The translations under genes and the position numbers were made by a program. From positions 6,841,784 to 6,905,783 of the forward strand of contig CP136066.1 in assembly GCA_032622095.1 (NCBI GenBank): 64,000 bases of DNA, in the 5' to 3' direction. The first letter of the stretch is position 1; the number at the start of each line of letters is the position of its first letter. Positions 34,641 through 44,224 of the stretch are shown one piece after another. This DNA comes from Siphonodentalium dalli. Its lineage: Eukaryota > Mollusca > Scaphopoda > Gadilida > Siphonodentaliidae. The notes beneath the pieces are model-generated. The model was not told the origin of the DNA. It did no database searches and worked only from the letters and a program-made list of their open reading frames with translations.

Positions 34641-35907
34641 TTATCTGGGAGAGAGAGACTGTATGGGAAAAGTTAGGATGTAATCCAGTTGGAGCTGATT
34701 GGATACAATGATATACACATAGTTTCGTTGGAGCTGATTGGACACAATGATACACAGATAATGTTGTTTGCGTCATTGATACGTCCGTCGCCGTGAGATT
34801 ACAGACGATCTGGTGGGGTTAATTTCGCGCTCAGCAGGGTTTCAATGCTTTTCGCGAAGTTTTAACAAATGACAGCGTTATGGAAATCGCTTTGTTTTCG
34901 AGATACATGTTTGAACCCCGTCAACTATTTTAATATTTTCGCGATGACTGAGTTTCTGAGTATTTCTGATAAAATGACATTCGGTATGGCGCATAGAAGT
35001 TCAGTCCTAGGACCACTGTATTCACGACATTCCAATAAGTAATGCTATGCTGTTTCTATTTTGCCACAATGACAGCGAGGGGACATTTTAATGTGATTAC
35101 TCAATAGGTCATAGTTCTGCATTTCAATCTTAAGCGAGAATGGAGTACTTGTGATATGCGACACTTACTGTATGTAATAGCAAATAAAATGGGTTGTTGT
35201 TGTAATTTGGTGTCTGGAAGCCCGAACACGTCTTTAATCACTTAAGTAATATCCCCGGGCTCAATTTTCAGCAAACGAATTATGTTGGGTCCCAGTATGA
35301 TCAATTGGGAAATTTGGTAAAGTTCTGAACAAAAATATGTAATTTCTCGACCAAAAACGTGTTTGGGGGAGGTGTAGCTAAAATCCATTATTTCGCAAAT
35401 CGTTCTAAATTTCTGTTAACTTCTTAGTGGATATGCTTGGCAGATAACTACTTCACCATAGGGATTAAATATTTCGGCATTATAGCAATATCCATTTGAA
35501 TGATAAAGTTTGCAAAATAATATTTTTGTGAAAAAGTGCGATTTTTCAGCAAAAAATAAATATTTCGGCTCCAAATGGCAGGAAAATCTAAATTAACCAA
35601 CATTTGTTTCATATCAGGTAGAGGTATGGTATGATATAGTAATTTTAACCCCAACAATGTTGGCAAATAGGTTATGACATAGCCACAGGGCTCGCTTTAC
35701 CAAAATCGTTAATTTCTGGAAAAAGTCACTGGTGGGTATCGCTCATCGTCGATTTGACAATAGCCACCACCAATTCCGTTATTTTTCACTATCATTTTCG
35801 TCAACAGTATATATTTCTCCTTCAAAAAAAGTTGGTTTTAACTTGTTCTACCGTGGGTAGGGGTATCTCGAAAACTAGAGCTCTTTTTCGATTTGGCCGC
35901 TGCACTA

Positions 35908-36500
35908 ATGGGTGTCCATTGATTGGACAAGTGGGGTACAGCCTGAAAGAAAAGAAACAAAAATTTAAATTTATTTCAATACGAAATTACAAAATGATTA
36001 TATTAGAGAGAGTTTTCTCTCATGGACCGCGTGGCAAACATAACGAAACGGGAAGTAAAATTTATCGCAATTGCTATATATAGTTTTCTCCCATTGACCA
36101 ATGAGTTCACAGTGTTTTGCGTTGTGAAGACGTCACAATGTAAAGGTCAAAGGACACCAGAAATGACTTTCATTTCTTCCAAAAGCACGTTTTTGGTGAC
36201 TTTATTTTTGGGCTGATTTTAAAATAAAACAGAAGGAATTAATATATCTTACCTCCTGGAATTTGAACGATATCAGTTTCTAATTCATCGAACGCCTCTG
36301 TCATTTCTTTCATGATATGTGGCCGATATGAATCCAGAACTAGCATTCTTCTCACATCATCGTCGTTGGGGCCCCAAACTTTATTAATCCAGGTCATAAC
36401 TTCTGCACCGGTCATCCATTTTTTTAACTGAAAATTCTCACATTTGAAGGAACGGTTAACTTGTTGCATATCCGTGGTGTCAATACAAACAATTCTGCAA
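35908..36500 (-). pseudogene. pogo/Tigger-like DDE transposase, 5' piece with intron
   Basis: On the - strand, 36469-36250 encodes CENFQLKKWMTGAEVMTWIN, then VWGPNDDDVRRMLVLDSYRP and HIMKEMTEAF, up to DIVQIPGG. This is the WMT...LVLDS-x-R-x-H...IPGG block of pogo/Tigger-type DDE transposases, with the second catalytic Asp in LVLDS. A donor-like GGAG/gtaaga at 36250 and an acceptor 'tttcttttctttcag' near 35944 would join in phase to CTPLVQSMDTH, which holds the third-Asp motif. Just after this, at 35908, the frame is cut by the 6-kb foldback insertion. N-terminal DNA-binding domains are absent. Confidence 0.8.
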
Positions 36501-36573
36501 CTATTTGAGATTGAGAATTGAGATTGAGTTTTTAAATCTTTTAATATTCTAATTGAATTTGCAAATTAACAGG

Positions 36574-37620
36574 ACTCAAAATAAGGTGCCAGACATTTGC
36601 AGAATGAGGTCCTGAGAGGGTGAATTTAGTGACTCGTCCCAGCACAGCGGGCTAGCATCACCAAATTCACCCTCTGGGGACCTCATTTTGCTTAGGCCTC
36701 ATATTTTCTGGAAAGTATATATATTGTCAAATAAATTAACAATTCTTTAGAAACTTCTTTAGAAAGTTTCTTTATCTTTTTATACCCCCCGCAACGAAGT
36801 TAGGGGGGGGGGGTATACTGGAGTCAGCTGCAACGGTCCGTCGTCTGTCATCCCTCGTCCGTCTGTGGACACAAATTTGTCAGTTGTTTTTTTATCAATT
36901 TCCGTGACACTTGGCACAGACATCAACCACCATGGGAACCTGTGCACCTGCGATTATGACGTCTGTCAGACTTTTTTTGGTGGAGTTATCCCCCCTTTTT
37001 CGACTTACAAACATTTTGCAACATGTATTCTTTTGTCCGAGCTTTTATTCCTACATTTTTATGTCAATTTTTTTTTAAACGTGGCACAGATATTTAATAC
37101 CATGGGAACATATGCACCTGCGATTATGATGTCTGTCCGACATTATTTGGTGAAGTTATCCCCCTTTTTCGACTTAGAATTTTTTTTGCAACATGCATAA
37201 TTTTGTCCGAGCTTTTATTCCTACATTTTTTGGTCAATGTTTTTTAATCTTGGCACTGATATTTAGTGCCATGGGAACCTGTGCACCTGCGATTATGATG
37301 TCCTTCCGACTTTTTTGTGTGGAGTTATTCCCATTTTTCGCAACATGCATAATTTTGTCCAAGCTTTTATTCCTACATTTTTCGGTCAATAGGTTTAAGA
37401 TTCGGGTTATGGTTGTGCACCTGCAATGGGAACTGTTATTTTATTATTTTAACTAAATGTTTACTGACATGTGAAACATCTTAGTATTTTAAAAACAGGG
37501 GGGTATCCTTAGTCCCAGTGGGACAGTCACACCTCTAGTTTAGTTTAGTTTCTCTATTTCCCTGAATAGGCAGATGATATAATGCATAATGTTATGTAAA
37601 GCAACACATAGATAGGTATA
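36574..37620. mobile_element. Family A element A8, split by a nested insertion
   Basis: The left hairpin (36598-36690) and internal 'ggcctcatattttctggaaa' are followed by a foreign block (36780-37541). The family A interior then resumes with 'agtttagtttagtttctcta' and 'cagatgatataatgcataat'. No right hairpin is seen. Confidence 0.82.
36780..37541. mobile_element. Element starting 'tataccccccgcaacgaag', nested in A8
   Basis: It begins 'tataccccccgcaacgaagt' and ends 'acaggggggtatccttagtc' plus 'ccagtgggacagtcacacct'. The interior holds three diverged ~170-bp repeats with 'gggaacctgtgcacctgcga', 'ttatgatgtctgtccgac' and 'gcaacatgcataattttgtc'. A related fragment lies at 6740-6960. Repeats of this style are common in marine invertebrate genomes (recollection, not checked). 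Confidence 0.8.
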
Positions 37621-37762
37621 TGAGTTTAATCAGTCTGATAATACACATGTAATGCATACAATGTATAGAACGATAGGAGATTTTGACATTTTCTGCTGAT
37701 CGTTATTCGGAATAATTGTCAAATTTCTATGAATGACCAGGACTGTCGGCAGAACATATATA

Positions 37763-37876
37763 CTTTATTGTGGTGGATATTGATGGTAACATGGTGTGAC
37801 ATTGACAGCTTGGAGCCTATGTTCAACTCCAAGCCATCAATGTCACACAATGTTACCGTCAATTCACCACAATAAC
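37763..37876. repeat. 114-bp hairpin
   Basis: 'attgtggtgga', 'gtgtgacattgacagcttgg' and ag fold onto 'ctccaagccatcaatgtcac' and 'gtcaattcaccacaat'; loop of ~10 bases. About 170 bp before exon 5. Confidence 0.88.
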
Positions 37877-38050
37877 TAATGCTGTATGCTTTATATAGAG
37901 TTTATATATCGGCAATAATTAGATCGGACATCATAACACCACCCTCTGTATGCCTGATGCTGAGGTCAATTTCAGATGATGTACAAGGTGTACAGATGGT
38001 GTACAAGGTGTCTGAGAACACAGTATTTCTAATTATGTATTCTGTTTCAG

Positions 38051-38205
38051 CTGCAATACAAATTCTCAAAGTCCCCTTCTAATCAAAATCGGAGTAGCTG
38101 GCAGCGACGGTTACATTAACTCAGTATTACGACCCTACGTCAATCAACTGTCAACCAAGAGTCCTGACTGGCAAACATACATCCGATTCCTCGTCATAAC
38201 ATTCG
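38051..38205 (+). CDS. PACS: PACS exon 5 (C-terminal domain)
   Basis: 155 nt from 'tctgtttcag' to donor gtgagt. The first base completes the Phe codon from exon 4; the exon leaves in phase 1. It encodes FCNTNSQSPLLIKIGVAGSD, then YINSVLRPYVNQLSTKSPDW and YIRFLVITF. This corresponds to the PACS core segment holding a VA-x-G beta strand, the helix before SP/T-DW, and the (M/I)RFL-(V/I)I strand. Codons are clean. The exon's last ~28 bp with its donor recur in degraded form several times in the first 300 bp of the intron (separate entry). Confidence 0.95.
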
Positions 38206-38480
38206 GTGAGTTATTCTAAAATCTATAATTAGCATCCGATTCCTCGTCATAACATACAATAAGTTATCCTAAAATTAACGCCTGATTCCTCGTTATAATA
38301 TTCTGTACGTTATAAACAAATCTATGATTAGCATCCGATTCCTCATCATGAAGTTATCCTAAAATTAACATCCGCTTCTTCGTTATAACATTCTGTAAGT
38401 TTTATGACAATTCTGATTCCTCGTTATAATATTCGGTAAGTTATTCTTACGTAAAGCAAATTTACATCCGATTCCTCATC
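38178..38480 (+). repeat. Degraded tandem copies of the PACS exon 5 donor end
   Basis: Exon 5 ends 'catccgattcctcgtcataa' plus cattcg, then gtgagttattctaaaat. Within the next 280 bp this recurs in decayed form: 'catccgattcctcgtcataa' again at about 38233, 'cctgattcctcgttataata' near 38281, 'catccgattcctcatcatga' near 38332, 'cttcgttataacattctgta' near 38377, 'ttctgattcctcgttataat' near 38411, and another near 38465. Several retain donor-like gtaagtt. Spacing is irregular, about 40-55 bp. Confidence 0.85.
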
Positions 38481-38929
38481 AAAGTATTCATCATATGTTT
38501 TATGACGATTCCTAAAACATAATTAAAGCAAATCATATTCCTTGTCATACATATAAATCATATTCTGGATCATATTCCGTGTCATACATATAAATCAATC
38601 CAATGTAATAAATTGAGTTGCTATGATGTTTATCTACTTAATTTCTTAACTATTTTATCTTTAACGACTATGGTGCTTCTCTCCGACTATGGATTGAGCT
38701 TAATTAGCTTTATCACTCTATAAGACATGTCTTTGTTGGAGTGACCTAATAGGTTGAAATCAATGCCACATCCACGTTAACATTGTGTTTATGTGAGCAA
38801 GGTGCCCAATAAGTGTAATTCCTCTTGTGAACTTAATAGTAAGGTGTGAATTGTTGAAAGTTTTGCACTCATGAAAAGGATGATGTAAGGATTTATGAAA
38901 ATAGCTTATCACTGTCGCCAAGGTATGGG

Positions 38930-39840
38930 TTAACCCTTTCAGTGCCAGGGGCCGATCTCATCGGCCCTAATTTACGGTCTATAAATTCGGTCGTAAAAAA
39001 AATTAAAAAATTTATAGATTTTTGTGGTTTAATTTATTTGGGGTATGCTTAAGCATGCTATGGCGAATTTAAAAACAAATTGGATAAAACCTTAGGGGCA
39101 TGTTATAACTCAAAACTATCACCAAGTATTCATAATAATAATAATAATAATAATGTATAGCATTTGTAAAGCGCCTTTCTCATGAGGCCCAAAGCGCTCA
39201 AAGTTTTACAATTATTACCCTGATGAGCCTGAACATTCAGTAACCATCTACTGCTCCCCGGGGACAGGGGGAGGTACAGCCGAGAGTATGCGAGGATACC
39301 ATATGGCTAGCATACTGACAAGATCTTTCACTGCTCATTATCAGGTACCCTTGTAATGCATGGGTGGTGCAAAGCAGACACAGTACGAGCGACCTTGCTC
39401 AATGGTCACAACTTGGCGCGAGATTCAAACAGTGTACAATCCAACAATTGCACATTGCTCAAGTCGGCCAAGCCACTGCTGTGTGGAAACTCATAACAGA
39501 CCACCAGCCAGCCGCGAACTCGCCTCGCTGTGTTGACAGCGAAGACAAGTCCAACGCGCTAACCACTGGACCACTGGACCAATAAGTTTGATGCCCATGA
39601 AAAACTTAAGATTCCCTTGCACTAAACCTACAAAATAAGTCTGGCACTGAAAGAGAGTAGAATATAAGAAAAAAATATTAAAATTGTAAAAAATTGTAAA
39701 AAATAATGAAAAATTGTTAGGCCAATGCATTCTCTTATATATGCGAGGCGACCTATGGTCGACTCGCATATATAAGAGAATGCATTGGCACAGGGTATAT
39801 GGGTTGATACAAATATCGGACCTGGCACTCAAAGGGTTAA
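38930..39840. mobile_element. TTAA MITE family B2, copy 3 (inverted), containing the SINE
   Basis: Begins ttaaccctttcagtgccagg and 'ggccgatctcatcggcc'; the hairpin is at 39720-39792; ends cctggcactcaaagggttaa. It is interrupted between 'accaagtattcat' and 'tttgatgcccatg' by the SINE. Confidence 0.9.
39134..39586 (-). mobile_element. tRNA-derived SINE with LINE-shared tail, inserted in a TTAA MITE
   Basis: Read on the - strand, the head carries 'gtccagtggttagcgcgttg' (A-box-like) and, further on, 'gcgagttcgcggc' (B-box-like), as in a tRNA-derived RNA polymerase III promoter. The tail is 'tgagcgctttgggcctcatg' plus 'aaggcgctttacaaatgcta', ending in (ATT)n. It interrupts MITE copy 38930-39840. 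The uninterrupted relative at 17128-17618 shows the empty site (around 17385-17410), which fixes both ends to within a few bases. Confidence 0.88.
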
Positions 39841-40074
39841 ACATCCGCCAATCGTGATTGGCCTCTTGTTTTATTTTAAAGTGGCATATGTGTAACTCAA
39901 GATGTATCTCTTGTAATAATGCATATGTCTCTTCAAAATAAGTTTGAAATAAATAAATATATCAAGAAATTATCCTTCAGGTTTATAATGTAACTCTCAT
40001 ATTTTTTGCTTTTAAAGTTGCATGGTTGATAAAGCTGAAACATTATACAATACTTGTTCAAATTGATGTATTAT

Positions 40075-40474
40075 TTAACCCTTTACCCAACAAACCGGCC
40101 AAAACCGGCCAAATAAAGCTTCAACCGCCTAAAATATCTTCGGTCTGTCTCAATAGAACCATACAAATATGGATATCATTGGAACCGGCTCCTTGACCAC
40201 ATTGTGATAGTCACAGTTATGCCCTGTGCCAATGCATTCTCTTATATATGCGAGTCGACCATTGGTCGCCTCGCATATATAAGAGAATGCATTGGCCTAA
40301 AAAAAATCTTTTTTAACACTTTTTACCATTTTTTTCTTACATTCTTTAACAATTTTATAATTTTTAATGTGTTAAGCCAATGCATTCTCTTATATATGCG
40401 AGGCGACCTATGGTCGACTCGCATATATAAGAGAATGCATTGGCACAGGGCCCTTCTGTTGGGTAAAGGGTTAA
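40075..40474. mobile_element. TTAA MITE family B1, copy 3 (inverted)
   Basis: The same element in reverse orientation: starts ttaaccctttacccaaca then 'aaccggccaaaaccggcc'; hairpins at 40226-40296 and 40374-40444; ends tgttgggtaaagggttaa. Confidence 0.93.
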
Positions 40475-40783
40475 TAAGGTGCATATAATAAAAAGAATAC
40501 CTACAGTTTTATGTTTGAATTCCTGAAACATCTCATTTGATATTTCCTGTCCAGACACTCATGAGATATTTTGATATTCAAACAAAAAACTGCAGGTATT
40601 TTCTATGTACGATATCTTCATAAGAGTTCTTATTTGTGAATTTATTCACTGGTTCATTGGCAAAATTCCAATAACATTCTATTCTTATTACGAATGCCGC
40701 ATGTGGCTGATTATCCTGCAACTCAAGTGACAATTGCAAATTATTATGTGTCATAACTTGTGGAAATCACATCAAGTAAAACA

Positions 40784-43700
40784 CAAATTTCTGTCTCCAC
40801 CATGGGTCTTATTTCTGTCTCCACCATGGGTCTTATATCTGTCTCTACCATGGGTCTTATATCAGTCTCCACCATGGTGTCTTATATCTGTCTCCACCAT
40901 GGGGTCTTATATCTGTCTCCACCATGGTGTCTTATATCTGTCTCTACCATGGGTCTTATATCTGTCTCTACCATGGGTCTTATATCAGTCTCCACCATGG
41001 TGTCTTATATCTGTCTCCACCATGGGGTCTTATATCTGTCTCCACCATGGTGTCTTATATCTGTCTCTACCATGGGTCTTATTTCTGTCTCCACCATGGG
41101 GTCTTATATCAGTCTCCACCATGGTGTCTTATATCTGTCTCCACCATGGGGTCTTATATCTGTCTCTACCATGGGTCTTATATCAGTCTCCACCATGGGG
41201 TCTTATATCTGTCTCCACCATGGGTCTTATATCTGTCTCCACCATGGGTCTTATATCTGTCTCCACCATGGGTCTTATATCTGTCTCTACCATGGGGTCT
41301 TATTTCTGTCTCCACCATGGGTCTTATATCTGTCTCCACCATGGGTCTTATATCTGTCTCCACCATAGGTCTTATATCTGTCTCCACCATGGGTCTTATA
41401 TCTGTCTCCACCATGGGTCTTATATCTGTCTCCACCATGGGTCTTATATCTGTCTCCACCATGGGTCTTATATCTGTCTCCACCATGGGTCTTATATCTG
41501 TCTCCACCATGGGTCTTATATCTGTCTCCACCATGGGTCTTATATCTGTCTCCACCATGGTGTCTTATATCTGTCTCCACCATGGGTCTTATATCTGTCT
41601 CCACCATGGGTCTTATATCTGTCTCCACCATGGTGTCTTATATCTGTCTCCACCATGGGTTTTATATCAGTCTCCACCATGGGTCTTATATCTGTCTCCA
41701 CCATGGGTCTTATATCTGTCTCCACCATGGGGTCTTATATCTGTCTCCACCATGGTGTCTTATATCTGTCTCCACCATGGGGTCTTATATCTGTCTCCAC
41801 CATGGGTGTTATATCTGTCTCCACCATGGTGTCTTATATCAGTCTCCACCATGGGTCTTATATCTGTCTCCACCATGGGTCTTATATCTGTCTCCACCAT
41901 GGGGTCTTATATCAGTCTCCACCATGGTGTCTTATATCTGTCTCCACCATGGGGTCTTATATCTGTCTCTACCATGGGTCTTATATCAGTCTCCACCATG
42001 GGTCTTATATCTGTCTCCACCATGGGGTCTTATATCTGTCTCCACCATAGGTCTTATTTCTGTCTCCACCATGGGGTCTTATATCTGTCTCCACCATGGG
42101 GTCTTATATCTGTCTCCACCATGGTGTCTTATATCTGTCTCCACCATGGTGTCTTATATCTGTCTCCACCATGGGGTCTTATATCTGTCTCCACCATGGG
42201 TCTTATATCTGTCTCCACCATGGGGTCTTATATCTGTCTCCACCATGGGTCTTATATCTGTCTCCACCATGGGGTCTTATATCTGTCTCCACCATGGGTC
42301 TTATATCTGTCTCCACCATGGGTCTTATATCTGTCTCCACCATGGGTCTTATATCTGTCTCCACCATGGGTCTTATATCAGTCTCCACCATGGGTCTTAT
42401 ATCTGTCTCCACCATGGGGTCTTATATCTGTCTCCACCATGGTGTCTTATATCTGTCTCCACCATGGGGTCTTATATCTGTCTCCACCATGGTGTCTTAT
42501 ATCTGTCTCCACCATGGGGTCTTATATCTGTCTCCACCATGGGGTCTTATATCTGTCTCCACCATGGGTCTTATATCTGTCTCCACCATGGGGTCTTATA
42601 TCTGTCTCCACCATGGGTCTTATATCTGTCTCCACCATGGGTCTTATATCTGTCTCCACCATGGGTCTTATATCTGTCTCCACCATGGGTCTTATATCTG
42701 TCTCCACCATGGGTCTTATATCAGTCTCCACCATGGGTCTTATATCTGTCTCCACCATGGGGTCTTATATCTGTCTCCACCATGGGTCTTATATCTGTCT
42801 CCACCATGGGTCTTATATCTGTCTCCACCATGGGTCTTATATCTGTCTCCACCATGGGTCTTATATCTGTCTCCACCATAGGTCTTATATCTGTCTCCAC
42901 CATGGGTCTTATATCTGTCTCCACCATGGGTCTTATATCTGTCTCCACCATAGGTCTTATATCTGTCTCCACCATGGGTCTTATATCTGTCTCCACCATG
43001 GGGTCTTATATCTGTCTCCACCATGGGTCTTATATCAGTCTCCACCATGGTGTCTTATATCTGTCTCCACCATGGGGTCTTATATCTGTCTCCACCATGG
43101 TGTCTTATATCTGTCTCCACCATGGGTCTTATATCTGTCTCCACCATGGTGTCTTATATCTGTCTCCACCATGGTGTCTTATATCTGTCTCCACCATGGG
43201 GTCTTATATCTGTCTCCACCATGGGGTCTTATATCTGTCTCCACCATGGGTCTTATATCTGTCTCCACCATGGGTTTTATATCAGTCTCCACCATGGGTC
43301 TTATATCTGTCTCCACCATGGGTCTTATATCTGTCTCCACCATGGGTCTTATATCTGTCTCCACCATAGGTCTTATATCTGTCTCCACCATGGGTCTTAT
43401 ATCTGTCTCCACCTTGGGTCTTATATCTGTCTCCACCATGGGGTCTTATATCTGTCTCCACCATGGTGTCTTATATCTGTCTCCACCATGGGGTCTTATA
43501 TCTGTCTCCACCATAGGTCTTATTTCTGTCTCCACCATGGGTCTTATATCAGTCTCCACCATGGGTCTAATATCTGTCTCTACCATGGGGTCTTATTTCT
43601 GTCTCCACCATGGGGTCTTATATCTGTCTCCACCATGGGGTCTTATATCTGTCTCCACCATAGGTCTTATTTCTGTCTCCACCATGGGTCTTATATCAGT

Positions 43701-43938
43701 CTCCACCATGGGTCTTATATCTGTCTCTACCATAGGTGTTATATCTGTTTCCACCATGGGTCTTATATCAGTCTCCACCATGGGTCTTATATCTGTCTCC
43801 ACCATGGGTCTTATATCAGTCTCCACCATGGGTCTTATATCTGTCTCCACCATGGGGTCTTATATCTGTCTCCACCATGGTGTCTTATATCTGTCTCCAC
43901 CATGGGTCTTATATCAGTCTCCACCATGGGTCTTATTT
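40784..43938. repeat. 3.15-kb minisatellite, 24/25-bp units (about 129 copies)
   Basis: The unit is 'ccaccatgggtcttatatct' plus gtct; variants with 'ggggtc' or 'ggtgtc' are 25 bp, and many units have 'atcag' instead of 'atctg'. Each unit carries CCATGG. All three + frames and two of the three - frames lack stops, which gives spurious ORFs of up to 1007 codons (40924-43947). The translations are only the repeat read in three registers (STMGLISV, PPWVLYLS, HHGSYICL), so I do not call a protein. The array stops 38 bp before the exon 6 acceptor. Confidence 0.95.
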
Positions 43939-43975
43939 TTCCTGTGAATTAAGATTTGTCGTCTTATATATTCAG

Positions 43976-44086
43976 GTTGTAGTTCGATTGGTAAACAATT
44001 AGCCAGCCTCGACTCAACATACTCATCTCTGTTCTACGATAACCAGTGGAAGGAAATGTTTGAAAAATCAGACTCACCAAAGCTAG
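43976..44086 (+). CDS. PACS: PACS exon 6 (C-terminal domain)
   Basis: 111 nt from 'cttatatattcag' to donor gtaaga; phase 1 in, phase 1 out. It encodes CSSIGKQLASLDSTYSSLF, then YDNQWKEMFEKSDSPKL. This matches the PACS segment with the conserved x-LGS-(V/L)D-x-x-Y-S/N-x-x-F and W-x-(D/E)-(L/M)F motifs. Its acceptor lies only 38 bp after a 3.15-kb minisatellite, and the intron opens with three spaced copies of 'gaaatagttaacatactca' beginning two bases after gt. Confidence 0.95.
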
Positions 44087-44224
44087 GTAAGAAATAGTTA
44101 ACATACTCAGTTAATAAAATAAATTAATATAATAACTAATAAAATTCAGAAATAGTTAACATACTCAATTAATAAAATAATTAAAATTAAGAAATAGTTA
44201 AAGACATATTATGGACTTGTTTGA

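Larger units (their letters stand above)
29904..35907. mobile_element. 6.0-kb foldback DNA transposon with ~700-bp terminal inverted repeats and ATG target duplication
   Basis: The left end 'tagtgcagcggccaaa' and right end 'tttggccgctgcacta' begin long inverted arms (about 29904-30620 and 35190-35907) that pair almost throughout, for example 'ggaattggtggtggctattg' against 'caatagccaccaccaattcc'. ATG flanks both sides (29901-29903, 35908-35910), fitting a 3-bp target duplication. Removing the element rejoins the interrupted transposase motif. I find no transposase inside: the interior is an iteron-bearing foldback, a ~190-bp satellite and sub-repeats of the arms. Superfamily not identified. 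Confidence 0.88.

Noticed and set aside
39364-39585. 73-codon ORF as a gene
   Set aside because: Lies on the antisense strand of the SINE head; no conserved protein.
39500-39586. Functional tRNA gene
   Set aside because: A-box- and B-box-like motifs are present but the clover-leaf is not convincing; it is the tRNA-derived head of a SINE.
40924-43947. 1007-codon ORF (and nested 595-, 438- and 309-codon ORFs)
   Set aside because: Pure translation of the 24/25-bp minisatellite, open in all + frames because the unit lacks stops. It lies in a PACS intron and has no non-repetitive domain.
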